DNA of 64,000 nucleotides from contig NZ_LZGT01000050.1 in the NCBI RefSeq assembly GCF_001690525.1, forward strand, positions 1 through 64,000. Reading direction: 5' to 3'. The stretch's first letter is position 1. Each line of letters starts with the position of its first letter. Below the pieces are notes generated by a model, which worked only from the letters and a program-made list of their open reading frames with translations, did not search any database and had not been told where the DNA came from. This stretch comes from Gilliamella sp. App6-5. GTDB lineage: Bacteria > Pseudomonadota > Gammaproteobacteria > Enterobacterales > Orbaceae. The position numbers and the translations under genes are program-made. Below, one piece after another: positions 1 to 8,087 of this stretch.

Positions 1-470
1 GCAATATCAATCCCTAACGCCTCACGATTAAAGTCATCGATGACATTGAATGTCCTAAAGCGACGTTGATTACGACTACTGTCACTCATAAAATCCATTG
101 ACCAACATTCACCTTGTTTATTGGGGACTAATAACCTTTCCGGGCATCGTGGAGGAATGCGTTTTTTACGCTTTACCCTGAGATTAAGCTTTAATTCACA
201 ATACACCCGATATACCCGTTTATGATTCCATTGATAGCCGAGCTTTCTGATACGATTAAAACATTTAGGAAAACCCCAGCGTAAATGCCGGTCTGTGACA
301 GCATTCAACACCGAAATAATCACTGAATCATCCTGTAACTTAGGTTGATAATAGTAAGCACAACGGCTTAAGCCAACAATGGCACAACTCATAGCAATAG
401 TAACTGAATGATTTTGTTGTAGTTGCTGTGCCCACATTTTACGTACCTTTGTGGGCACTAAAGCTTTTTT
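1..470 (-). CDS. IS3-family transposase OrfB (DDE integrase), partial at window edge
   Basis: Minus-strand frame entered by -1 frameshift from orfA. It reads through a helix-turn-helix-like HTH_21 segment (GLSRCAYYYQPKL), then a stretch with RWGFPKCFNRIRKLGY and KRVYRVYCELKLNLR, then the start of the integrase core. The first catalytic Asp lies in WSMDFMSD and the second falls in or near NVIDDFNRE. The frame is open to the window edge, so the final Glu of the DDE triad and the C-terminus are not seen. It catalyses strand transfer of the element as an OrfAB fusion. No independent start codon with a good ribosome site is evident, which is normal for this family. Confidence 0.85.
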
Positions 471-715
471 ATGATTTCTTCCTGAAGCTGGGATTTTAAG
501 CTCAGTTCGGCAAACATCTGTTTAAGCTTACGGTTTTCAGCCTCCAGCTCTTTTAAGCGTTTGATATCCGAAGTTTCCATTCCGCCGTATTTTTCTCGCC
601 ATTTATAGAAAGTTGAATTCCCCATGCCCTATTTACGGCAGAGTTCCTTGACAGGAATACCTGCTTCAGCTTCTTTTAAAATAGCGACGATTTGATGTTC
701 AGTCATTTTTTTCAT
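458..715 (-). pseudogene. IS3-family OrfA with in-frame TAG at codon 29
   Basis: ATG at 715, stop at 458-460, 85 codons. The N-terminal helix-turn-helix (MTEHQIVAILKEAEAG ... VKELCRK) is interrupted by TAG at 629-631, exactly where the family normally has Tyr, His or similar before GMGNSTFYKWR. The frame then continues without further stops through GGMETSDIKRLKELEAEN, a leucine-zipper region. A single base change (for example TAT or TAC to TAG) explains it. Without suppression or reinitiation the OrfAB transposase cannot be made from this copy. The ATG has a weak upstream ribosome site (AAGGGGA at about -12). Confidence 0.8.
464..470 (-). promoter_or_regulatory. A_AAA_AAG programmed -1 frameshift heptamer between orfA and orfB
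   Basis: Read on the minus strand in the orfA frame, ATA AAA AAG gives the canonical slippery heptamer A AAA AAG, four bases before the orfA stop (458-460). Slipping one base back enters the OrfB frame (KKALVPTKV). This is the established way IS3-family elements make the OrfAB transposase. Confidence 0.75.
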
Positions 716-788
716 AATTAAATCCCCTTTACTTTTATCATAGAGAATTTTCTACTTTTGTGCTGTACTATTTTAGGGGATAGTTACA

Positions 789-857
789 ATGCCAAACCAC
801 CTGTTTTACCTTGTCTGGGCGATGAGTTTATTTGCATTACTAGAACAAGAGATTAAC
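789..857 (+). other. Short open tail next to the IS end, possible remnant of a gene cut by the insertion
   Basis: Immediately inside the IS boundary one plus frame (from 792) reads AKPPVLPCLGDEFICITRTR-D and then TAA at 855-857. It has no start of its own, so it may be the C-terminus of an interrupted gene, plausibly a T6SS-linked one given its position. Another plus frame from ATG 789 gives about 51 unremarkable residues. No family is recognised. Confidence 0.25.
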
Positions 858-882
858 GTATTAAAATCAATATTCAAAAAAT

Positions 883-1065
883 TTGAAGATCAGCTTTTAT
901 TGTATGTATTTTTTTATAGTAATTCTTCTGTTTTTATCTGGTGAATTTACGCTGGATAATATTATTTTTGCTGATATTTGGATAGAATACTTTTTGTGCT
1001 CCGGATTTTTTTATATTATATTATATAAAAAAATTAAGCAACACATGTTACACTTACGGGGGTAA
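883..1065 (+). CDS. Small hydrophobic protein, function unknown (doubtful)
   Basis: A 60-residue frame from TTG at 883. Residues ~4-20 and ~35-48 are strongly hydrophobic and the end is basic (YKKIKQHMLHLRG), so if made it would be a small two-span inner-membrane peptide. There is no clear ribosome site before the TTG. It sits between IS debris and the T6SS genes, where small immunity proteins are common, but nothing in the sequence identifies it as one. It may be chance or a decayed gene. Confidence 0.25.
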   Translation: MKISFYCMYFFIVILLFLSGEFTLDNIIFADIWIEYFLCSGFFYIILYKKIKQHMLHLRG

Positions 1066-1641
1066 ATTTTTATGCTTTTAGGTTGGTAAGATGCCTATAA
1101 TATTAATTTATCTATAATAAACAAGCAATATTTTGCTCAATTTCTTTGTGCAGAGAAAATATTTCGCCCAATATAAGGATGTCGCCGATCTAGATATTAG
1201 ACGGCCTAAATCACAGGGGGGAAAGTATGATATCTTTTTACTATGAGCCAACGTACTTGGCAAAAAAGCGAATAGAGGTTAACAATAAAAAGAAAGCGAT
1301 GTAAATAATAAAGGTAGCCGTTATTTAAAGTTAATTCTAAAGCAGATGACATTTGATAGTGAAAGATTTTCTTTCTACAAGATATCTTTATATATTGATT
1401 AATAAAAACGGTAATTAGAGTAATTTTTAATTCCTGATAAGATATCGCGTAAATATAAAATGAAAATGTAAGCGAAGTTGCAACATAGAGGAGATCAACC
1501 AAGTTGGCTTTATCAATTTTAGGCAATAAGTTTATGACAAGTAGGAATGTATTGTTTTATAGAAAATTAAAAGCTATTCAAATATAAAAACTTTAGACAT
1601 TAGTCAATAAATAATAAACATAAAAATGAAGGGATAAAACA
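1066..1641 (+). other. Gene-poor stretch upstream of the PAAR gene
   Basis: No supported gene. A 106-codon frame on the minus strand (1206-1526) is rich in Tyr, Leu and Ile as expected for AT-rich noncoding DNA and lacks a ribosome site. A 25-codon plus frame from ATG 1227 follows a G-rich run but stops early. The segment probably holds decayed T6SS effector/immunity or IS DNA and the promoter for the cluster that starts at 1642; no convincing -35/-10 pair was picked. Confidence 0.3.
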
Positions 1642-1908
1642 ATGGGTAAAAATGTGGTTCGATTAGGCGATCCAACAACACATGGTGGTTCGGTCATATC
1701 AGCATCCTCAAAGACAATAATTGAAGGAAAACCTGTCGCTTTGATTGGTGATCTTGTCAGTTGTCCTAAAAAAGATCATGGCATAAATAAAATTATTGAA
1801 GGGGCTAAAATGGGCTTTTCTGATGGTAAGCTTGTGGTCATTGATCAGTGTTTATGTGAATGTGGCTGTAAGGTTCTTTCTACAATTAGCTCTGCAATAA
1901 TGGAATAA
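1642..1908 (+). CDS. PAAR-domain protein, T6SS spike tip
   Basis: An 88-residue protein made of a single PAAR domain. It starts MGKNVVRLGDPTTHGG and has the repeated turn motifs IIEGKPVALIGDLVSCP, HGINKIIEGA and FSDGKLVVID typical of the small beta-cone that caps a VgrG trimer. Candidate zinc ligands are the His in THGG, the Cys in SCP and the His in DHG. There is no C-terminal toxin extension, so it should act as a tip that docks effectors non-covalently. The start follows AAGGGATAAAACA. It lies 4 bp before the next T6SS gene and is probably cotranscribed with it. Confidence 0.9.
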   Translation: MGKNVVRLGDPTTHGGSVISASSKTIIEGKPVALIGDLVSCPKKDHGINKIIEGAKMGFSDGKLVVIDQCLCECGCKVLSTISSAIME

Positions 1909-1912
1909 TATT

Positions 1913-3043
1913 ATGTCTTGGTCTAAACCTATCATCATTGATTCATTAAAAGCGCCTAAAGCATTACATCGTGGATGGTGGCTATTCTTTTTTATCGTAT
2001 TAATTTTAATTTCAAGTATCGCGCTTGCTTTAATGTGGACTGATAACAATTATTTTTTGCAATGGCAGTTTTGGTTAAGCATTGTATTGATTTCGACCGT
2101 AATAGAGGGTATTGCTATTAGTATTCGGCTTTATCTTTATGGGCTGGCGCAAGAAGAATATGAACTATGGCTACATGAACAAAAGAATATTGAGCAAAAT
2201 TGGCAAAATTGGGCAATGCAATCATTAGTTGTTCTTGATAGTTTCTATGTTTTACCAAATGAACTCAAACTAAAAGACCTTTTGACAAATAATCCTGATG
2301 CGACTTCTAAAATTAATAAATCAATAGCATTTGAAGAAAAATTTGATTTGATTGAATCTATTGAAAGTTTATTTGTGTCAATGCGAGATGTGTTATCACA
2401 ACTTCCTATTAAAGAACCGATCAATGTTATTGTTTACTCATCACCTGAATCATATGGTCTTATTGAAAATAAGTTTAATGATGTTTGTGGTAGTGTAAAA
2501 ATAGCACAACCTTATACAGTATCCCACCATGTTATGAATCATAGTGATATTGATAAATTAAATGAATGGATTGATAGTTCTCAATCAGCCATACACTTAA
2601 TTATTATTAATAACACTAGCTCTTCAGGAACGGCTTTCTTGTGTGCTTTTTTATTGATGGATAAGGCATACTATCAAGATTTAGCAATTGACATAGCAAA
2701 AAGTGAAATTTTAAGGCCAATGATAACCTCGGATATGCCTTTAGGCGTTCAGCAGATGGCCGAAATCCAACCAGCCATTCATCAGATAAAACAACTTTGG
2801 TTTTCAAATCTTGATAACAAAAAACAAGTAGATGTTACTAAACAGTTGGCTGAATGGGAAATTTCTCCTGAACAGATGTATCAATTAGAAAGTATTGTTG
2901 GTAATCAAACAGAATTTTCTTTCTGGCTTTCACTAGCATTGACATGCGAAACGGTAATTCAAACAAAACAAAATAATTTAATTGCAGCAATAAACCAAAA
3001 TCAATGGTTGCTTTCAGTCGTGACAGCAGTAAATGGGGAATAG
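1913..3043 (+). CDS. T6SS-cluster inner-membrane protein of unknown role
   Basis: A 376-residue protein. Residues ~20-42 and ~52-72 are hydrophobic, giving two N-terminal transmembrane segments; the remaining ~300 residues should be one soluble domain. It is not TssL: I see no DotU-like helical domain and no OmpA/peptidoglycan-binding tail. Position (after PAAR, 3 bp before tssM) and translational packing argue for a part or accessory of the TssJLM membrane complex. I do not recognise the family. The C-terminal part is mixed alpha/beta in appearance with no catalytic motif that I can name. Confidence 0.7.
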   Translation: MSWSKPIIIDSLKAPKALHRGWWLFFFIVLILISSIALALMWTDNNYFLQWQFWLSIVLISTVIEGIAISIRLYLYGLAQEEYELWLHEQKNIEQNWQNWAMQSLVVLDSFYVLPNELKLKDLLTNNPDATSKINKSIAFEEKFDLIESIESLFVSMRDVLSQLPIKEPINVIVYSSPESYGLIENKFNDVCGSVKIAQPYTVSHHVMNHSDIDKLNEWIDSSQSAIHLIIINNTSSSGTAFLCAFLLMDKAYYQDLAIDIAKSEILRPMITSDMPLGVQQMAEIQPAIHQIKQLWFSNLDNKKQVDVTKQLAEWEISPEQMYQLESIVGNQTEFSFWLSLALTCETVIQTKQNNLIAAINQNQWLLSVVTAVNGE

Positions 3044-3046
3044 TAA

Positions 3047-6000
3047 ATGAAAAATAAATGGAAAAACATTGGTTATATTTTGCTTATATTTTTAGGCACC
3101 ATATTATTAACCTTAGCACTTATTTTTTTTGGTGATAAGTTTGGTTATGACACAATGAAGGAAAAAACCTCCATTTGGGTGCAAGTAATGTTACTGCTAT
3201 TAGGTTTGTTATTTTTACCCGCTATCTTCACAATGGGATACAAATTATGGAATCAAGAAAAAGCTAAGCGTGAGGGACTTAACCCAACAGAAAATAAAAA
3301 GCAAAAACAACGAAAAGTCATTCCATTTGCTGAATTTCTGGATATTCAAAAACAGTGTCGATATCGTTATGGCTTTTTTTGGCGTTATAAAGTTTGTAAA
3401 TGTTTAGTTTTGGGGCATCACTCTGACGTTGAGCATTTATTACCTAATTTGTCACAAGATCAATGGCAATTGTCTGATAATACACTCATGGTGTACGGTG
3501 GCGATATTCAAGATGAGCCAAATACACAATGGTTAGAAACCTTAAAAAAATATTTCTCACGTATTTTACCATTTTTTAGCAAACCGCTTGATGCAGTTAT
3601 TTGGATTGCGCCTAAGCATTATCTTAATGATAACCGCCAACAACAATTATTGCTTGAAAAGGCGGTATTAAAGCTGCAAGCTCGTAATAAAGTTTTAAAA
3701 TGGTCTGCGCCGCTTTATTTAGTTGCGGGGCAGCTGTGTGAATGGTCACAAACAGGGCGGGTAGAGCAGAGTGTTGGCGTGCTTTTCACTGAGTTAAAAC
3801 AAGAGGACATGGAATCGGTTGTTGTGTCTCTTAATCAATTAGCAAAAGAGTGTAGTCAACGTGGCGTAAGGCAACTTAAAGATAATACTTGTTATTCGTT
3901 TTTGCTCAAATTAAGTCAGGATTTAGTTAAGCGCGATATCACGAATATTAGACGTTATTTAACATCCCTAATTGCTTTTCCTTATTCTCCTCATGTTCGA
4001 GGACTCTTTTTTGCTCCTCCTCAATCAAAGTCAAATAATGAAAATATGCCCATTTTTGAGCATTCTTTAGCCATGACTCCGACATGGCAATCAATTCGAG
4101 ATGATGCTAATTCACAAATGGGGCGACGCATGGGGATCCAATGGGATATTTGGTCTTGTTATGCACTACTTTCACTTATGGGCGTAATGTGTATAGCGCT
4201 GTGTACTTCGTATTTTCGAAATGCATCGCTTATTGATGATAGTTTTGAACTTGTTAAGCAAGCTGATGATTCCATTAAACAAGATTATACTTCACGGTTG
4301 CAAATACAACAGCAGTTACAACAGCATTTAGAGCAGTTACTTTATCGTCAACAACATGGTGCGCCCTTATTTAATCGGTTTGGCTTAAATCATAATGATG
4401 AGGTACTTAAAAGAATGTGGCTTACCTATCGCGCCACAAATTCACGTAATATTGCTACGCCATTTCATAATATCATGACCGATTATTTGAACTTATTAAC
4501 TGAATTACCACCAGGTGATTCTCGTCGGGAAAAATTAGTCGATTCTGCATATGATGTATTAAAAGCCTATTTAATGATGGGATACCCAGATAAGAGTGAT
4601 GGGATTTATTTGAGTCAGTTTGCTACAACTAAATGGCGAGCGCCAGAAGGTGTGAGTGATGGTGATTGGCAACGACTTATGCCTGATTTGGTTCGTTTTT
4701 GGGGGCAGATGCTTAATTTACATCCTGATTGGGCGCAAAGTAATGATACTCGTTTAGTAAAAGACGTTAGACAAATTTTAATTAATAAAATTGGTGTACA
4801 AAATGCTGTTAATACACTTTATCAAGAGATGATTCAACGAGCGAGCCAGCATTATGCAAATCAAAATTTGAATCAGTTACTTGAAGGGTTAGATAGTCAA
4901 ATGCTGTTTTCAACGGATACCGAGATTCCTGGCGTTTATACTCGCAAAGCTTGGGATAATACTATTAAAGATGAAATTGCTGAGGTGGCAAAATATCGAA
5001 AAGAACAAATTGATTGGGTATTGAGTGATGGAGAAAATGATTTAACGGCTTCAATTTCCCCTGATACGTTAAAAAAACAACTAACCGACCGTTATTTTAG
5101 TGAATATGGTGCTGCATGGTTAAACTTTTTAAATACAATCCAGTGGCATTCATCTAATAATGTTTCAGATGTTATTGAGCAACTGACATTACTTGCTGAT
5201 ACTCGTCAGTCTCCTTTAATTGCTTTAATCAATGTGGTTAAGTATCAGTCTGAAGTTGCTTATTCAGGTGATGGTTTATCCGATAATTTAATTCGTTCTG
5301 CCCAAGAGTTGATTGGAAATAAATCAAAGACAGGATTGCCGATAAATAACGAGGCCTCTGGACCATTAACAGCAACATTTTTACCTGTTACTAGTTTGCT
5401 TAATAATAACAATACGAATGGACTTTCTTTGCAGACCTATTTGTTACGCATTACTCAAGTTCGTTTAAAATTACAAAATATAGCCAATAGTGCCGATCCT
5501 CAAGCGATGATGCAAGGATTAGCGAAAAGTGTTTTTAAAGGTACTTCGATTGATTTAACCGAAACGCGAGATTATGGAAACTTAATTGCCGCTAATTTAG
5601 GTGAAGAGTGGTCTGGATTTGGTTATAGCTTATTTAAACGACCGCTAGAACAATCATGGCAAGTGGTGTTAGCACCAGCGGCCAATAGTTTTAATGAGGT
5701 TTGGCAAAATTATATTGTTAGCCAATGGGAAAAATCTTTTGCTGGTCGCTATCCTTTTAAGAATAGTGACAACGAAGCATCATTGGCTGAGCTAGCCCGT
5801 TTTTTACGTGCCGATACAGGAATTATTGATAGTTTTATCACCAGTGAGCTAAGTGGCGTGTTGGAAAAGAAAGGTGGAAGTTGGGTTATCAATTCTGTCA
5901 ATGCTCAAGGTCTTAATTTTTCACCCAAGTTTCTTGATGCGTTGGAATTATTTAATGAATTATCGGCAGAGCTGCTTACAACAGGGGATGTCGCTTTATC

Positions 6001-6385
6001 ATTTGATATCATGCCGCGTAGTGGTAGCAAAATTACGCGGACAGAATTGGTGGTTAATAAGCAAAAGCTGGAGTATTTTAACCAGTCTCCTACTTGGAAA
6101 CGCTTTAATTGGCCAGGCGATGGATACTCACCTTATTCACAGCTAAGCTGGAGTAGTGATACGTCAGGATTACGGCTTTATAAATACTATAGTGGTGATT
6201 GGGCGTGGATCCGTTTACTTGGTTCAGCTTCTGTCAAACCGTTGGATTCAAGCCGTTATGAAATTGTTTGGAAAGCACCAGATCAACGTAAGTTAAGATT
6301 TATTTTACGTACTCAGTTAGGGGGTGGTCCATTAACATTATTGAAGTTACGTAATTTTACTTTACCGAAAACGGTATTTGAATAA
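3047..6385 (+). CDS. tssM: T6SS membrane-complex protein TssM (IcmF/VasK family)
   Basis: A 1112-residue protein, the usual size for TssM. Two N-terminal membrane helices (~8-28 and ~43-65) and a third near residue 370 (YALLSLMGVMCIALCTSYF) separate a cytoplasmic domain from a long periplasmic part. The C-terminal ~250 residues match the IcmF-related/TssM C-terminal region that contacts TssJ. The cytoplasmic NTPase-like domain has LVLGHHSDVEHLLP where Walker A would be, lacking GK[ST], so ATP binding at that site is doubtful. TssM bridges inner and outer membranes with TssJ and TssL. It starts 3 bp after the previous gene and is followed by tssA after 33 bp. Confidence 0.93.
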   Translation: MKNKWKNIGYILLIFLGTILLTLALIFFGDKFGYDTMKEKTSIWVQVMLLLLGLLFLPAIFTMGYKLWNQEKAKREGLNPTENKKQKQRKVIPFAEFLDIQKQCRYRYGFFWRYKVCKCLVLGHHSDVEHLLPNLSQDQWQLSDNTLMVYGGDIQDEPNTQWLETLKKYFSRILPFFSKPLDAVIWIAPKHYLNDNRQQQLLLEKAVLKLQARNKVLKWSAPLYLVAGQLCEWSQTGRVEQSVGVLFTELKQEDMESVVVSLNQLAKECSQRGVRQLKDNTCYSFLLKLSQDLVKRDITNIRRYLTSLIAFPYSPHVRGLFFAPPQSKSNNENMPIFEHSLAMTPTWQSIRDDANSQMGRRMGIQWDIWSCYALLSLMGVMCIALCTSYFRNASLIDDSFELVKQADDSIKQDYTSRLQIQQQLQQHLEQLLYRQQHGAPLFNRFGLNHNDEVLKRMWLTYRATNSRNIATPFHNIMTDYLNLLTELPPGDSRREKLVDSAYDVLKAYLMMGYPDKSDGIYLSQFATTKWRAPEGVSDGDWQRLMPDLVRFWGQMLNLHPDWAQSNDTRLVKDVRQILINKIGVQNAVNTLYQEMIQRASQHYANQNLNQLLEGLDSQMLFSTDTEIPGVYTRKAWDNTIKDEIAEVAKYRKEQIDWVLSDGENDLTASISPDTLKKQLTDRYFSEYGAAWLNFLNTIQWHSSNNVSDVIEQLTLLADTRQSPLIALINVVKYQSEVAYSGDGLSDNLIRSAQELIGNKSKTGLPINNEASGPLTATFLPVTSLLNNNNTNGLSLQTYLLRITQVRLKLQNIANSADPQAMMQGLAKSVFKGTSIDLTETRDYGNLIAANLGEEWSGFGYSLFKRPLEQSWQVVLAPAANSFNEVWQNYIVSQWEKSFAGRYPFKNSDNEASLAELARFLRADTGIIDSFITSELSGVLEKKGGSWVINSVNAQGLNFSPKFLDALELFNELSAELLTTGDVALSFDIMPRSGSKITRTELVVNKQKLEYFNQSPTWKRFNWPGDGYSPYSQLSWSSDTSGLRLYKYYSGDWAWIRLLGSASVKPLDSSRYEIVWKAPDQRKLRFILRTQLGGGPLTLLKLRNFTLPKTVFE

Positions 6386-6418
6386 CAATTAATTAAAATA
6401 AAATATTGGATTATTATT

Positions 6419-8029
6419 ATGTTTAGCCAATTATTAAGCCGTTTTTTAGGGCAACAAACCCCTAGTCAATCTGTGACAAGGGAGTTAAACCAACGTTGGA
6501 ATGATTGGTTGCAACCCATTGCACCAGACAAGCCTACAGGTGAGGATCTAACCTATCACGATACATTCCAAGAAATTAAAGAAGAGATCGCAAAATTGTC
6601 AGGGGTTGATTACCCACTGATTATTACTGAAAGTGAAACAATATTAAAACAAAATAGTAAAGATATTCGTGTTGCAACTTATTATTGTTTGGCACGCTTA
6701 TATATCGATGGTGCGGATGGCTTTGCTGATGGTGTTGAGCTGTTAGCTGGGTTACTGGATAAATTTGGTTCATCAATTTACCCTTCACGGCATAATATTC
6801 GTAAAAATGCGGTAGAATGGCTTGCTAATGCAAAATTTGTTGATCAACTTACTCAATTACGTCCTATACCTGAACTTTGCTTGACGCGTATTATTGTTGC
6901 GTTAAATCAAATTGATCATTGTTGCCAAAAACTTTTTGTTAGTGATGATCCTAATCAACCTATTGACTCGCCAGATTTGTCAGCGTTAGTTCACTTTTTT
7001 AATAGTGGTATAAGTCAACCTGTTAAAACGGCCAATGTTGCGCAAGCCTCTCCGGTAGCCCCAGAACCTTCTTCGCAATTAGATTCGCCTAAAAATATAA
7101 CTGGCATGAAGATTGGTTCTCAACGGGATTTGCTCGATCTGGCCCGAAAAATGGCGACTTTTTTACGTGAAAAGCCTGATGGTTATCTTGCTGCTGGTCG
7201 CTTTTTAAGGGTGCTGAGATGGGATACGATTATTGATTTACCGCCTGCTGATCATCGGGGAAAAACACGACTACCTGCCCCAAGAACAGAGCTTAAACAG
7301 CATATTAACCGTTTAATTCTTCAACAACAATGGTCAGAGCTTTTTGAACGTGTTGAAGCTGCTTTTATGGAAAGTGCTAATCATTTTTGGTTAGATTTGC
7401 AACGGGCAACGGTAATGTCGTTACAAAAAATGGGACAGCCTTATCAATCATGGGCGGATATTTATTTAACCGATATTGGGTTGATGTTAGAGCGGTTAAA
7501 TGGTGTTGAGCACCTATTTTTTGAAAATGGTATGCCATTTGCTGATGATGAAACATTAGATTGGATTGCAAATAATGCGCGTATTCATCATTTAGATGAA
7601 GGTGACAGTATGCAACCCATTGCAGTATCTGCTGATGATGATTGGAATGAAATTGAAAAGCAAGCTTTAGAGCTAGCTCATGCTGAAAGTTTAGAAAAAG
7701 CGTTTTATTGGCTACAAAACTTGCCATTGTTACGTTCCCCTAAACAACGCTTTTTATTGCAATATACACAGGCAAGAGTTGCAGAGCAACTTGGCAAGCA
7801 AGATATTGCATTAAAGTTATTTATTGGTTTGAATAATCAGCAACAATCCTTGACATTATTACAGTGGGAGCAAGAATTGGTGTTTGAGGTTAAGCGATGT
7901 TTATTGCGATTAATCAAGCAAAAAACGAAATCTAAAGAGATAATCAAGCCACATTTGTTAGAGTTAGTTGAGTTATTACAACAAGAGCTAATTCATCTAG
8001 ATCCAGCAAGGGCATTAAGTGTGATGTAA
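6419..8029 (+). CDS. tssA: T6SS protein TssA (ImpA/VasJ family)
   Basis: A 536-residue protein. An ImpA_N domain spans about residues 30-145, with the characteristic stretch VATYYCLARLYIDGADGFADG followed by LLAGLLDKFGSSIYPSRH (quoted in two parts). A low-complexity Pro/Ser/Ala linker (~200-225) leads to a helical C-terminal region (~230-530). TssA caps the growing sheath and links baseplate and membrane complex; which structural subclass this is cannot be told by eye. The gene follows tssM by 33 bp and precedes tssF by 58 bp in the same direction. The ATG is preceded by an AT-rich tract with a weak ribosome site. Confidence 0.9.
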   Translation: MFSQLLSRFLGQQTPSQSVTRELNQRWNDWLQPIAPDKPTGEDLTYHDTFQEIKEEIAKLSGVDYPLIITESETILKQNSKDIRVATYYCLARLYIDGADGFADGVELLAGLLDKFGSSIYPSRHNIRKNAVEWLANAKFVDQLTQLRPIPELCLTRIIVALNQIDHCCQKLFVSDDPNQPIDSPDLSALVHFFNSGISQPVKTANVAQASPVAPEPSSQLDSPKNITGMKIGSQRDLLDLARKMATFLREKPDGYLAAGRFLRVLRWDTIIDLPPADHRGKTRLPAPRTELKQHINRLILQQQWSELFERVEAAFMESANHFWLDLQRATVMSLQKMGQPYQSWADIYLTDIGLMLERLNGVEHLFFENGMPFADDETLDWIANNARIHHLDEGDSMQPIAVSADDDWNEIEKQALELAHAESLEKAFYWLQNLPLLRSPKQRFLLQYTQARVAEQLGKQDIALKLFIGLNNQQQSLTLLQWEQELVFEVKRCLLRLIKQKTKSKEIIKPHLLELVELLQQELIHLDPARALSVM

Positions 8030-8087
8030 TTTTATCAACGATAAAAAATAATCAGACTAAATAATATAAAGAATAAAGAGATAAACA

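Larger units (their letters stand above)
1..788 (-). mobile_element. IS3-family insertion sequence, left end and most of its length (continues past window start)
   Basis: Two overlapping minus-strand frames have the orfA/orfB arrangement of IS3-family elements, joined by an A_AAA_AAG slippery site. The outer end lies near 788: read on the minus strand from there, a 5'-TGTAACTATCCCC start resembles the TG-starting terminal inverted repeat of this family. The far end is outside the window, so the matching inverted repeat and target duplication cannot be seen. The basic OrfA with a leucine zipper after a GGM motif suggests the IS407/IS51-like side of the family, which is inference. The copy may be inactive because orfA carries an in-frame stop. 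Confidence 0.85.

Noticed and set aside
1206-1526. 106-codon minus-strand frame
   Set aside because: AT-rich composition gives Tyr/Leu/Ile-rich chance frames; no start signals and no family.
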